Positions 16,190 to 26,350 are shown, numbered from the stretch's first letter. The stretch is DNA of 64,000 nt from Pleomorphomonas oryzae DSM 16300 (GCF_000422965.1 NZ_AUHB01000001.1:588349-652348); one strand, 5' to 3'. Notes: generated by a model not told the origin, from the sequence alone. Made by a program: numbers and translations.

Positions 16190-16860
16190 CGTAGCCTTGC
16201 CGAGGTCGGTGTTGAGGCCGGAGAGATCCTGCTTCTGGTTGTCGAGGGTGAGCGTCCCCGGCGTCAGCGTCGCCAGCGCCCGGCCGGAGTCCCCCTCCTT
16301 GGCCGGTTGGCTGACCGAGGGTGTCGGCGCGCTGACCTTGCCGTCAAAGCCGATGCCGACGGAAAGGCCATAGCCGGATGACGACGCCTTGGAGACGTTG
16401 TCGAGGTTGGAATAGATCAGGTGATCAGCCGAAAGGGCGTTGTTGTCCCTGTCCGCTGACGAGGCGATGACACCGGCCTTGAGATCCACCCCGCCGCCGA
16501 CCGCCACGTGATAGCCGCCGGCGCCGGCCACGATGCCACTCTCTTCGCCGACGTTGGCAAAGTCGCCCTTCACCGTGCTGCGATTGGCGCCGACCGTGAC
16601 GCCGCTCGACGAGATGCCGCCCGACACCGACGTGCTCTTCTCGCGATAGCGGGAGGCATCCTGCCGGCTTTCGATGGCAAGATCGCCCCCACGTTGGCGA
16701 TCACCGTCTCGCCGGTCACCACCACGCCCTTCAGCGAGGTGTCGTTGCCGGAATTCAGCGCCACCGTGCCGGTGCAAGTCACATGGCTGTCGAGCTCCTG
16801 GCTCGATGTCGCCGCCGTCTTGCTGTTGCTGTAGGCGGCGTTGGCACTGACCGACTCACT
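16190..16860 (-). pseudogene. Degenerate duplicate of a segment of the adjacent TpsA/CdiA-like gene
   Basis: This segment is nearly the same as 19040-19715 inside the big adhesin gene: both encode SRYREKSTSxSGGISSSGVT and SGIVAGAGGYHVAVGG, and both close with TLDNQKQDLSGLNTDLGKA. A one-base deletion near 16690 breaks the frame (a C lost in the GGD codons), and there is no start codon or signal peptide. Downstream it stops at DLGKATCLA, without the pretoxin and toxin regions. It is best explained as the stump of a second CdiA-like gene or a duplicated module, typical of the orphan fragments behind CDI loci. Confidence 0.8.
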
Positions 16861-16961
16861 CTTGCCAACAGAACGCCCGCTTGGCTCTTCAAGAGAAGTA
16901 TATTTTATACAAAGCCGCTATCAAGAATTTTTGATATCAATTCATTTACAAACATAAATTA

Positions 16962-17462
16962 TTACCTCAACAATAATTCATATACTTTAATTCGAAAAGG
17001 CCACATCCCTTCCGTTTGCTCACCAAATAAAGATAAAAAATCAATTTTCGACATTCTTTTGTGTACTTTTTCTTCCGTTGGACTCCCGTCAAGGGCATAG
17101 GTCTCCCCGCATCGATCACAGCACAAAAGAATATGGCCAAGCCTATCTTGGCCGTAGAATGTACGAGCATCACCGCAGCATGGCGGCTCAAAATCCGAAA
17201 ATAGGAAGAAGTACTCTTCTAAAAGACGCGACAAATTGAAAACAAAATCAGATCCCTTACCATTCTCGAATATATTGTAGCTTCTATCTATCTGGTCCTG
17301 AGTGTCGTTGAACGGACAAAACTCAAATACATCTTCCGTCGAGAAATTCTTGTGTCCAATCTTCTCTATGTAATCCTCAGCCTCTCGCAGTTTCTCTCTG
17401 CGCAGTCTCGATACATAGCCAAGAAAGAATGAAAGTTGATCTCGACGCGAGTTAAGCTTCAT
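16962..17462 (-). CDS. Candidate immunity protein for the TpsA toxin region
   Basis: A 166-residue cytosolic-looking protein with no signal peptide, starting nine bases after the TpsA stop with AGGA ahead of its ATG. It is charged and helical, with several Cys: FEPPCCGDART and later LLCCDRCGETYALDG, which could form a zinc ribbon. Its DNA is clearly AT-rich against the surrounding GC-rich sequence, as is usual for toxin/immunity cassettes. I do not recognise the family. The immunity role is inferred only from position (directly after the effector, same strand), size and composition. Confidence 0.7.
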   Translation of the reverse strand: MKLNSRRDQLSFFLGYVSRLRREKLREAEDYIEKIGHKNFSTEDVFEFCPFNDTQDQIDRSYNIFENGKGSDFVFNLSRLLEEYFFLFSDFEPPCCGDARTFYGQDRLGHILLCCDRCGETYALDGSPTEEKVHKRMSKIDFLSLFGEQTEGMWPFRIKVYELLLR

Positions 17463-17471
17463 TTTAATTTC

Positions 17472-20400
17472 CTAAGGCACAGGATAAGCCGTGATTAAAT
17501 TACCCGCCATATCAGTCTGAATTGTTATTCGCGACGTCGGTAAACCGCCTTGCGACTGCCTTACGGTTCCCACGACCTGCCCCACGTCAACGGTCCTCAC
17601 ATATGTTGGCGTTCCATTTATCATTTTTACCTCCGAAACCGGAGCGGAGACCACAGGCCGAGACTGTAAAATTCCCCTGATATCAGTCTGCGACAAGGTA
17701 AATTGGCTCTGTGAATTTGTTCCGCCAAAATGACGCGATACTACATGGTCCCACCCCGCAGCGACGGGATTACCTGCCTCATTAAGCGGCGTGTACCGAG
17801 ATGAACCATTGGCAAGATTTATCCGTGACTGGACGCGTCCCGGAACAACCAACGGTACTCCGCCGCCCGACGCTGTTTGTGGCGGAACAAATGTCTCCCC
17901 GTCGAGCTTCTTAAGGGCTTCAGCGGCGGCACCAGCTCTTTTAGCATTGATCGCAAAGCTATAGATACCTTCGCCGGCTGTAACGAAAATAACACCCGCA
18001 TCAACATAGGCCTGATACTTCTCCGCTTCCTCCTGCGACATCCCCTTTTTGACCAACGCTTGCACCAATGCGCTCTTGGCTTCTTCTCCGCTGATTGCCT
18101 GCTGCACATTGCCATAAAGGTGATTACCGCTTCCAGCAGCGGCGATCAGACCCGCGATGCAGGCCGCCGTTCCCGCGCCGCTCCCACAAACTGCGAAGCC
18201 ACCGACCACGCCAAGTGCGCTTGCCAAGCCGTTAATAGTACCCTCTTTACTCGTAATGTCGGCAATGGCCGCCTTCTGAGCGGCTGCCGGCGACACGCTT
18301 CCGTCAAGAACACCTTTGTAATGGTCAGCAAGAATATGATCATAGTCAAAGACAGACTGCTTGACACTGAACACGCCCGCACCGTCACCTAAGTACTTTC
18401 CGAAGGAATTATCTTTATCGATGGCATTGGCGAAATCTATGAGATCGCTGATTTGCTGACGACAGCTAGCCGTCAGCGTGTCGCCCGAACATTCGGCGAT
18501 TAGCTTGGCAGTATTCTCTGCAGACTTGTTTTGAAAGCCAATGACCTCTTGGGTCAGGCTAGCGATCTGCTCGGGGGTACAGTTGCCTCCAGCGCTGGTG
18601 CAAGCTGCCAGTCTGGCGGCGGCAACCTTGGCCTTGTCGAGCTGTTCGTGAGTCAGGTAGTTGAAATTGACATTATCAATCGCCGTCGCCGCCCCGGTCT
18701 GACCGCCGACAGCCGCGCCGACCATGACCGCCACCCATTGGGTGATCGCCTTTCGATCGGGGTCGGAGAGGTTCGGGTTGGCCTTCAGCACCTCCTGGAG
18801 GACGCCGTTGGCGATCTCGCTGGCTGCGCCGGCCACCGCTCCGGCGGCGATATCGCCACCGGCCAGCTTGGCGACAATCGCTCCCACCGCCGTGTGTAGG
18901 GCTATCTTCTCCGGCGAGCCTTCGGCAAAATGGAGTTGGTTCGACAGGTCACCGGCTAGCCCGTTGAGCAGTTCCGACAGTGCCGCCGCGCTTTCCTGCT
19001 TGGCCTTCAGGCGGTCGATGTCATAGGGCGTGACGGTGGTGTTGGCCTTGCCGAGATCGGTGTTGAGGCCGGAGAGATCCTGCTTTTGGTTGTCGAGGGT
19101 GAGCGCACCCGGCGTCAGCGTCGCCAGCGCCCGGCCGGAGTCTTCCTCCTTGGCCGGCTGGCTGACCGAGGGTGTCGGCGCGCTGACCTTGCCGTCAAAG
19201 CCGATGCCGACCGAAAGGCCGAAGCCGGACGACGACGCGTTGGAGACGTTGTCGAGGTTGGAATAGGTCAGGTGATCGGCCGAAAGGGCGTTGTTGCTCT
19301 TGTCCGCTGACGAGGCGATCACGCCGGCCTTGAGGTCCACCGCACCGCCGACCGCCACGTGATAGCCGCCGGCGCCGGCCACGATGCCGCTCTGCTCGGC
19401 GACGTTGGCAAAGTCGCCGTTCACCGTGCTCCGGCTGGCGCCGACCGTCACGCCGCTCGACGAGATCCCGCCCGACATCGAGGTGCTCTTCTCGCGATAG
19501 CGCGAGGCATCCTGCTGGCTTTCGATGGCAAGGTCGCCGCCCACGTTGGCGATCACCGTGCCGCCGGTCACCACCGCGCCCTTCAGCGAGGTGTCGTTGC
19601 CGGAATTCAGCGCCACCGTGCCGGTGCCGGTCACATGGCTGTCGAGCTCCTGGCTCGATGTCGCCGCCGTCTTGCCGGTGCTGTAGGCGGCGTTGGCACT
19701 GATCGACCCGCTGGCCAGATCCATGCCAACGCTGGCGCTCTTCGAGGTCGAGGAGCTGTCGGTCCTGCTGGTCGATTGGGCGCTCGACAGCGAGATATCC
19801 TTGGCAGCGCTCAGGAGAACATTGCCGGCGCTGGCGTCGGCCGTCGCCACCGGCTGACCGTTGGCGTTGAAGCCGGCGGCGATCTGCGCGCCGGTGCCGG
19901 TGATCGAACCTTCCTCGGCGCTGATCGCCGTCGAGCCGCCGCTGACCAGCGAGGTGACGACCGGCGTCGACGAGGAGACCGTCGTCTTGCTCTTCTGAGA
20001 ACTCGCCCCCACCGACAGGCTGACCGAACCGAGACCGGACGCCTGCATGCCCTGCCAGTCGGTGAGGCCGTTGATCTTGCTGAGGTCGAGGCCGCCGGTG
20101 GCTTGCCCTACGCCATCGGCCGGAGCCGTTGGCGTGACGGCCTTGTAGCCCTGATAGATGGCCAGCGCCGCCGGCGCGGCGGCATAGGCGCCGTTGTCGC
20201 CGCCGAGCTTGCCGGCTGCGTCGACCAGCTTCTCACCCGCGCCGATCAGCTTGGAGGAGACCGACAGCGTGACGCCGGCGAACATTTCCGAATGCAGGCG
20301 GGCGTAGTCGGTCTGGTCGGCGGCCGCCAGAAGATTGACGTCGCGCCCGGCCGTTACGGCGAGATCGCGTCCGGCCGAGGCATTCGTCGCCTGAAGGTTG

Positions 20401-23400
20401 GCATCACGCCCCGCGTCGATGGTCAGGTCGCGGCCGGCCTTCAGCACCGACACCGCGTTGGTGTCGGCCGACTGCTGCGTGCGGTCGTCGGTCTTCTTGA
20501 CGCCGATGCCGACCGACAACGAGCCGTTGCCGGCCGAGAAGGACAGGCCGAAGCCGGAACGCTTGGTCTCCGAGGAAGAACTGCTGGCCTCGGCGCCGGG
20601 GGTGACGTTGACGTCCCGCGCCGCGATCAGCTTCAGGTCATTGCCGGCTTCGACTTGCGAGCCGATGATGCCGATATCGGTGCCCGTCGCCTTCAGCGTC
20701 ACGTCGGTTCCGGCCTTGAGAGTGGAGCCGACATTGTCGATGGAAGTACCGGTGTTGGTGGTTGCCTTCGAGCCGTAGAGCGACACGAAACCGCCGCCCG
20801 AGCCGACGAACAGGCCGCTCTTCTTCTGGCTGGAACTGGCAGCGTGGGTTTCCTCGGCGCCGATCACCGAAACGCTGGCGCCGGTGACGTCGATCGCCTT
20901 GCCCGCGTCGAGGCTGGAGCCGGAGATGGCCGCCGCCTCGCCCGCCTTCAGCGCAATGTTGCCCGACGCCTTGAGCTCACTGCCGACGGTCGTTTCGTCA
21001 TAGGAGGACGAGGTCTTGGCCGAGGCGGACAGGAAGCCCTTGTCCGCCATGCCGGAACTGCGGCCAGCCGTATCGATGGCCGAGGCGACCACCACGTCGC
21101 GCCCGGCGGTGACCGTGAGATCGGCAGGACCTGCCGTGCCGGCCGTCAGGTTGGACGCGGAAACGGTCGCGTCGCGTCCGGCCTCGATGCTAAGGCCACC
21201 GCCGGCCGTCACCGACGAGGAGCGTACGGTGCTGGTCTCCGAGCTCCTGTCGATATTGACCTTGGTGCCGAACAGGCCACCCGACTTGATGTTGAGCTTC
21301 AGGTCCTGGCTTGCCCGGTCCTCGACAGAGGCGATGGACACGTCGCCCCCGGCCTTCAGGCTCGCCGTGCCTCCGGCCGTCGCGGTGACGCCGGTCAGCG
21401 TCAGGTCGTTGCCGGCCGAGAGTGCAAGGTTGCCGCCGGCCGCGAGTGAGGCGAGCGTGTTGGTCGCCGTGGCCGCGCGGTCGTAGCCGCCACGGATGGC
21501 GTCGTTGCGGCTGGTCTCGAGCCGCAAGGCTCCGATGTCGATGCCGGCGCCGGCGGTGACGGTCATGGCGCCGCCGGAGGCAAACTGCCCGCCGGTGGAG
21601 GTGACGGCGCCGGCCGCATCGAGCAGCAGCCCGCCCTTGGCCTCGATCCGCGCCGTCTGTTGCGCCCGGTCGGCGAAGCCGTTGGCGTAGAGATCCCGCT
21701 GGGCGGCTGTGGCGTTGGCGATCGACGCAGCCTTGATGGTCACATTGTCGCCGCTCACCGTACCAGAACGGTTGGTGAAGGCGCCGCCGGCGTTGATGAT
21801 CAGATCGCCACCGGCAAACAGGCTGCCGCCGTCGTTGAGCAGCGAGTTGGTAGCGCCCATGGCAAGGCGGCTGCTCGAGGAAACGGCGCCGGAGTTGCGC
21901 ACGTCGGCCGCTGCGACGGTCACCGAACCGCCCCGGATCTCAGCGCTGGCGAGGTTGACGTTCTCGGCTGTCGCCTTGGCAAGATAGAGGCGCGGAACCA
22001 ACGCCTCGCGGCCGTTCACCGTCGTCTTTTCCATCCAGACGATGTCGGTGGTGAGCTTGGCGACCTGATCGGCCGACAGCGCCACGCCGGGCGCCAGATT
22101 GAGCGCGCTCTGCGCGGCGAGCGCGTTGTCATAGAGCGCCCGCATCATCTCCTGTGGATCGAGCGACGCGCCGAGGGAACGCTTACCGGTCGCGTCGAAG
22201 ATCTGGTTCTCGACGAGGCGATACTCGAAATAGGAGTCGCCGAGGCGCTTCAGCGTGGCCTCCGGCTGGTAGCCGCTGAGGCGACTCAGGAAATAGTCCG
22301 AGCCGAGGTACTTCGAGGGATCGATGAACTGGGAACGCGTCTCGATCAGATAGGGCATGTCCGGCGAGGCGGCGGCCCCGAAGGTGGCGCCACGGCCGCT
22401 CAGCGCATCGATGCTGACGGCGAGCCGGTCGAGCGGCACGCTGGCACTGGGGGTAGCGCCGGCGGAGGGGGCGGAAGCCGCAAGCGAAGTGGCCGGACGG
22501 CCGGAGGAAAGCCCCGTCTGCCCCACGCCGCCACGCACGGCATTGTTGTTCAGATAGCCCGTGACATTGGCGTCGAGCAAACCGCCCGCTTCGATGGTGC
22601 CGAACAGCGAACTATAGGTGCGGGTGGCCGTACTCTCGTCATGGGTGGTCCACGTCCGCGTGCCGTGGGAGGTGCAGTGGCCAAAAACCTTGTGCTTGCA
22701 GTAGCGCTGGGAGTTCAGCGTGGCGATATCGGTGACCGTGATCTCGACAAGGTCACGCCCTTCGTTGAGAACCGTGTCGGCGCGGATCTTGAGATCGCCG
22801 GCCGCCGAGATCAGGCCATAGCTGTTGGCGAGCGAGCCGGCATCGATGTCGAGCTTGGCGCCGGACAGGATCTGCCCGGCGGCGCCGGCCGGGTCGGCCT
22901 TCTCGCGGCTGGTGGTCACGGTGGTGGTGACGTTGCCATCGGCGGTGACGATGGGATCGTCGGTTTCGGTGACGACGGCGGCGCTGCCGAGACGGGCGTT
23001 GCTGATGGCGTCCGCCTTCAGCACCATGTTGCCGGATGTCGCCTCGATCAGGCCGGAGGTGTTGACGATGCCAGCCGCACGATTGCCGCTGAGACCTGCA
23101 ATGGAGAGGTCCTGCTCGGCAACGACGTCGGCGTTGGTGTTGGTGAAGGTGCCGCCAAGAGCGTAGTCGGCCGAGCCGCCGGCGTAGAGCAGACCGGTGT
23201 TGTCGAGATTGCCGGTGAGAAGCAGCGACACATCGCCGTCGGCCGATCCGAGCTGGCCGGCGTTGCTGAGCGAGGCGGCAGCAAAGGCCAGGCCGCGTGC
23301 GCCGTTGACGACGCCGTCCGCCGTATTGGTCACGCCATCCAGGGCGCCGCCGCCCGCACCGGCCAGTGTCAGTGTGCCGAGCGCGGCGAGCTTGCCGGAA

Positions 23401-25508
23401 TTGTTGAGGCCGGTGATGCCGGTCAGCGTCAGATCGCCATGCGCCGACAGCTCGCCCCTGTTGGCAAGCGCCCCAGCCAAGACGAGCGAGGTGGCGCCGC
23501 TCGTCGCGGTCAGCGTTCCCCCGTTATCAAGTGTCGCGGCGCTCAAGGTGACGTCGCCGCCCTGCAAGGTGCCGGCGTTGCGGGCGTCGCCGCCGATCGT
23601 CGCCGTCAGGCCATCGGTTGCGGCCAGCGTGCCGCTGTTGGTCAGCGACCCGGCGGAAAGCGTCAGCGTTGCAAGGCCGCTGATGCTGCCGTCGTTGTTC
23701 GCAACACCGCCCACCTTCACCTTCAGCACGCCGCCCTCTGCGGCGATCGCTCCGGCATTGGCGAGTTGGCCCGCGGTGAGTTCGACGCCATTGCCACCGG
23801 CTATCGTTCCACTGGCGGCGTTGGTCAGTGTCCCCATGGCGGTAACCGACACATGGTCGAGCGACAGGATGCGCCCGGAATTGTCGAGATCGCCGGCCGA
23901 CAGCACGGTCGTACTGCCATTGCTCTGCGCCGCGCCGGAGAAGGCAAGTGTGCCGGCCGTCGTCTCAAGGCGTGCGTTGGCCACAGCCGACAGGCTGGCG
24001 TCGGCGGACAGGCGCGCAGCGCGGGCCAGCAGATCGCCGCCGGCGGCGAAGCGGCCACCGGTGATCTGCAGGTCGCCGGAAAACAGAAGCTGGATATTGC
24101 CCGCGGCGCTGACCTGACCGTTGGCCGCCTTGACGGTGCCGCTCTCGATGGTGATGGCACCGCGCGAGCGCAGGCTGTCGCCGCCAGTGTCGTCGGCCCG
24201 ATCGAGATCGACGAGGCCGGCCGAGATCGACAGGAGACCGCCGGCGGCGAGGCGGCCGCTGCCGGCCGTCAGTCGATCGGCCGTCACGCTGAGGGTGCCG
24301 CTGGTGCCGAGCGTACCGCCGGCATCCATGCCGGACGCGGCGAGCGCGCCGGCGCCGAGCGTCACCTCGGAGGCGGAGAGGCTGGCATCGCCCTTGGCCG
24401 CCACGACGGCGGCGTCGGCAACCTCAACGGCCGTCCGGCCCTCCAGAACCACCGCGTCTTCGGAAAACAGCGTGGTCTCCACCTTGACCGCGTTGCCGGT
24501 GGAGCGAACGGTCGCCGGACCCTTGGCGTAGGCCTTGCCGAGGGTGAGCTTGCCATCGGCGGACAGGGTCATGGCGCCGGCATTGGCCGCCATGTCGCCC
24601 TGCATGTTGACGCCCGAGCCCTGCTCGGTGGCGATCAGCTTGATGCGGCCGGCATACATGCCACCGAGTGCCGACGAGTCGATGGCGAGCGCCGGCTCGT
24701 TGCCGTCGGAGGCAAGCGGCGTGACGAGGCCGCTGGCATAGGCATAGGAATTCCGCCCAGCGATCAGGTTGAGATCGCCACCCGCCTTGACCGGCCCGTC
24801 CACCGTGATGGTTCGTGACACGATGTCGAACAGCGTCGAGCGGCTGAAATCACCACCGTTGGCGCCAATGGCGACATCGCCGCCTTCTACCTTGAGCCCG
24901 GACAGCGCGCCGTCCGGCCCAAGTTCTGGCTTGCCGGTGGAAAGCGTCGCCCGCGGCGTGTTGATGAAGCCGCAGCCGTTGCAAGTAAGGCCGTTGGGGT
25001 TGGCGATCACCACGTCGGCCGCCGTGCCGTTGACCTCCGTCGCGCCTTCCAGCAGCGACCGGCGGGCACCGGTCACTTCGTTGAGGATGACGCGGGCCGG
25101 ACCGCTGCCCCTGAGATTGGCATTGCCCGGCACAAGACCGCCGAGTTCGGAGCGCGCCAAGTCCTGGTTGGAGTTGTTGAGGATCAGACCGGGCGTACCG
25201 ACGTTGAAGTCGCTGTACTTGTTATGCGAAAGACCGGCGCCGTTGGGCGCGACGATATCGACGAGCGGCACGCCGTTGCTGGCCGCGCCGACCTTCGGCT
25301 GATTGGCGGCAGCGGCTGATGGGTCGGCCTGGACCACAGCCGGAACGGATTGCGCCTGGACAAGCGCCGGCTCGAAGGCCAGCAGGAAGCTCAGCAGGGC
25401 CGCCATCGCCCGGCTGAGGCCGGAGAGAAGAGGCTGTGGGTTCGCGAAAGCAAAACGACGTGACGCCCCGTTGCTCTGCAACATCGAAGTCTTCTTAAGC
25501 GTCGTCAT
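17472..25508 (-). CDS. TpsA / CdiA-like filamentous haemagglutinin with C-terminal toxin region
   Basis: A 2678-residue secreted exoprotein. The ATG at 25508 (with AAGGGAAG upstream) gives an extended signal peptide ending near AQAQS. The TPS secretion domain follows (about 75-260), with the family motif VVIANPNGLTCNGCGFINTP at about residue 170. Then come long beta-helix repeats of the FHA-1 kind, an interruption typical of CdiA proteins (YLIETRSQFIDPSKYLGSDY, then FLSRLSGYQPEATLKRLGDS), and FHA-2 type haemagglutinin repeats (AGRDLTIDAGRDANLQATNA). A pretoxin region begins at about 18662 with NYLTHEQ. The last about 125 residues (17472-17840) differ in style: GWDHVVSRHFGGTNSQSQFT and the end ITIQTDMAGNLITAYP. 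That His-containing start and TD-G-L-TA-P ending recall BECR-fold RNase toxins, a tentative suggestion. The TpsB transporter and a likely immunity gene flank it. Confidence 0.9.
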   Translation of the reverse strand: MTTLKKTSMLQSNGASRRFAFANPQPLLSGLSRAMAALLSFLLAFEPALVQAQSVPAVVQADPSAAAANQPKVGAASNGVPLVDIVAPNGAGLSHNKYSDFNVGTPGLILNNSNQDLARSELGGLVPGNANLRGSGPARVILNEVTGARRSLLEGATEVNGTAADVVIANPNGLTCNGCGFINTPRATLSTGKPELGPDGALSGLKVEGGDVAIGANGGDFSRSTLFDIVSRTITVDGPVKAGGDLNLIAGRNSYAYASGLVTPLASDGNEPALAIDSSALGGMYAGRIKLIATEQGSGVNMQGDMAANAGAMTLSADGKLTLGKAYAKGPATVRSTGNAVKVETTLFSEDAVVLEGRTAVEVADAAVVAAKGDASLSASEVTLGAGALAASGMDAGGTLGTSGTLSVTADRLTAGSGRLAAGGLLSISAGLVDLDRADDTGGDSLRSRGAITIESGTVKAANGQVSAAGNIQLLFSGDLQITGGRFAAGGDLLARAARLSADASLSAVANARLETTAGTLAFSGAAQSNGSTTVLSAGDLDNSGRILSLDHVSVTAMGTLTNAASGTIAGGNGVELTAGQLANAGAIAAEGGVLKVKVGGVANNDGSISGLATLTLSAGSLTNSGTLAATDGLTATIGGDARNAGTLQGGDVTLSAATLDNGGTLTATSGATSLVLAGALANRGELSAHGDLTLTGITGLNNSGKLAALGTLTLAGAGGGALDGVTNTADGVVNGARGLAFAAASLSNAGQLGSADGDVSLLLTGNLDNTGLLYAGGSADYALGGTFTNTNADVVAEQDLSIAGLSGNRAAGIVNTSGLIEATSGNMVLKADAISNARLGSAAVVTETDDPIVTADGNVTTTVTTSREKADPAGAAGQILSGAKLDIDAGSLANSYGLISAAGDLKIRADTVLNEGRDLVEITVTDIATLNSQRYCKHKVFGHCTSHGTRTWTTHDESTATRTYSSLFGTIEAGGLLDANVTGYLNNNAVRGGVGQTGLSSGRPATSLAASAPSAGATPSASVPLDRLAVSIDALSGRGATFGAAASPDMPYLIETRSQFIDPSKYLGSDYFLSRLSGYQPEATLKRLGDSYFEYRLVENQIFDATGKRSLGASLDPQEMMRALYDNALAAQSALNLAPGVALSADQVAKLTTDIVWMEKTTVNGREALVPRLYLAKATAENVNLASAEIRGGSVTVAAADVRNSGAVSSSSRLAMGATNSLLNDGGSLFAGGDLIINAGGAFTNRSGTVSGDNVTIKAASIANATAAQRDLYANGFADRAQQTARIEAKGGLLLDAAGAVTSTGGQFASGGAMTVTAGAGIDIGALRLETSRNDAIRGGYDRAATATNTLASLAAGGNLALSAGNDLTLTGVTATAGGTASLKAGGDVSIASVEDRASQDLKLNIKSGGLFGTKVNIDRSSETSTVRSSSVTAGGGLSIEAGRDATVSASNLTAGTAGPADLTVTAGRDVVVASAIDTAGRSSGMADKGFLSASAKTSSSYDETTVGSELKASGNIALKAGEAAAISGSSLDAGKAIDVTGASVSVIGAEETHAASSSQKKSGLFVGSGGGFVSLYGSKATTNTGTSIDNVGSTLKAGTDVTLKATGTDIGIIGSQVEAGNDLKLIAARDVNVTPGAEASSSSSETKRSGFGLSFSAGNGSLSVGIGVKKTDDRTQQSADTNAVSVLKAGRDLTIDAGRDANLQATNASAGRDLAVTAGRDVNLLAAADQTDYARLHSEMFAGVTLSVSSKLIGAGEKLVDAAGKLGGDNGAYAAAPAALAIYQGYKAVTPTAPADGVGQATGGLDLSKINGLTDWQGMQASGLGSVSLSVGASSQKSKTTVSSSTPVVTSLVSGGSTAISAEEGSITGTGAQIAAGFNANGQPVATADASAGNVLLSAAKDISLSSAQSTSRTDSSSTSKSASVGMDLASGSISANAAYSTGKTAATSSQELDSHVTGTGTVALNSGNDTSLKGAVVTGGTVIANVGGDLAIESQQDASRYREKSTSMSGGISSSGVTVGASRSTVNGDFANVAEQSGIVAGAGGYHVAVGGAVDLKAGVIASSADKSNNALSADHLTYSNLDNVSNASSSGFGLSVGIGFDGKVSAPTPSVSQPAKEEDSGRALATLTPGALTLDNQKQDLSGLNTDLGKANTTVTPYDIDRLKAKQESAAALSELLNGLAGDLSNQLHFAEGSPEKIALHTAVGAIVAKLAGGDIAAGAVAGAASEIANGVLQEVLKANPNLSDPDRKAITQWVAVMVGAAVGGQTGAATAIDNVNFNYLTHEQLDKAKVAAARLAACTSAGGNCTPEQIASLTQEVIGFQNKSAENTAKLIAECSGDTLTASCRQQISDLIDFANAIDKDNSFGKYLGDGAGVFSVKQSVFDYDHILADHYKGVLDGSVSPAAAQKAAIADITSKEGTINGLASALGVVGGFAVCGSGAGTAACIAGLIAAAGSGNHLYGNVQQAISGEEAKSALVQALVKKGMSQEEAEKYQAYVDAGVIFVTAGEGIYSFAINAKRAGAAAEALKKLDGETFVPPQTASGGGVPLVVPGRVQSRINLANGSSRYTPLNEAGNPVAAGWDHVVSRHFGGTNSQSQFTLSQTDIRGILQSRPVVSAPVSEVKMINGTPTYVRTVDVGQVVGTVRQSQGGLPTSRITIQTDMAGNLITAYPVP

Positions 25509-25576
25509 TATCGTTCTTCCCTTGATCTCCAAGCGTCTCTGTTCCGGTGCTCAATCCCGGCTAGAGCCGAGCTTCC

Positions 25577-26350
25577 TCACGGGTGAGTCAGTACGTTGTT
25601 GCTGATGGCGGTGGCGCATTGGTCGGCGATCCGCCGGACCTCGTTGTCGACAAAGCTTTGGCCTCCCGCGAGCACCGCGTTCAGCTCGTGTCCTTTGTCC
25701 TGCGGATCGGTGAAGCAGGTCGCGGAGGCGAGGAGTTCGCCCTTGCCCGCATCGATCAGCGCGAAACGGCCGGCATAGCGGAAATGAACCTTCGGACCGC
25801 CGATCCACAAACCATTGCCCTGCGTCAGGCCCTCGTATTCAACGGGTGCGAAGTCGAGAACGAGGCCATCGAAGCCCTGCGCCTTGGCACCCGACGAAAT
25901 GGCCGCGATGCGGCTCTTGTCTGGCCAGCCTTGTCGCCATTCGATGGGCTTCAGGGGAACCGAGAGGCTAGCTGCCGGCTTTGCCTGATACCGCTCGGCA
26001 AGGTCGGCGAGCAGCTTGTCTTCGACGATCTTCGCGGGATCGATCGACGGGAGCGACACCTTTGCAGCCTGCTCGCTGAGCCCGGTTGCCGCTCTGACAG
26101 AGGCATCGACCAGAAAGATCGCAACTGCAAATGCCGGCGCTTGGTTTTCAGTGCCTGGATTGCTGACGTCGATCCCGACTGCCATCGGCACAGATGGATT
26201 GCGCAGGGCGGCAACCGGCCGGTTGCCAATCTTTGCGGCATCGATGTCCAGCTTCTTGGTCTGAACGCACCCGGCGACCAACATTACGGCGGTGCATGCC
26301 ATTGCGCCGGTGATGACGCGCCGGCTTTTGGTAAAGATTGTTATGGGCAT
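25577..26350 (-). CDS. Predicted lipoprotein encoded between TpsB and TpsA (257 aa)
   Basis: The ATG at 26350 gives a lipoprotein signal ending AVMLVAGC (lipobox Cys at about 28). The mature protein shows no family I recognise. Segments such as KIVEDKLLADLAERYQ, SGAKAQGFDGLVLDFAPVEY and HFRYAGRFALIDAGKGELLA suggest an alpha/beta fold similar to proteins that handle outer-membrane lipoproteins, but this is only an impression. Its start overlaps the stop of the upstream lipoprotein gene by one base, and it ends about 70 bp before the TpsA start, so it is part of the two-partner-secretion operon. A role in export or surface retention of TpsA is inference. Confidence 0.8.
   Translation of the reverse strand: MPITIFTKSRRVITGAMACTAVMLVAGCVQTKKLDIDAAKIGNRPVAALRNPSVPMAVGIDVSNPGTENQAPAFAVAIFLVDASVRAATGLSEQAAKVSLPSIDPAKIVEDKLLADLAERYQAKPAASLSVPLKPIEWRQGWPDKSRIAAISSGAKAQGFDGLVLDFAPVEYEGLTQGNGLWIGGPKVHFRYAGRFALIDAGKGELLASATCFTDPQDKGHELNAVLAGGQSFVDNEVRRIADQCATAISNNVLTHP

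Noticed and set aside
19359..24818. Very long open frames on the plus strand (696 and 1052 codons) opposite the TpsA gene
   Set aside because: They are antisense shadows of a GC-rich repetitive gene, with no domain-like sequence; the minus-strand frame has a signal peptide, TPS motif and ordered repeats.
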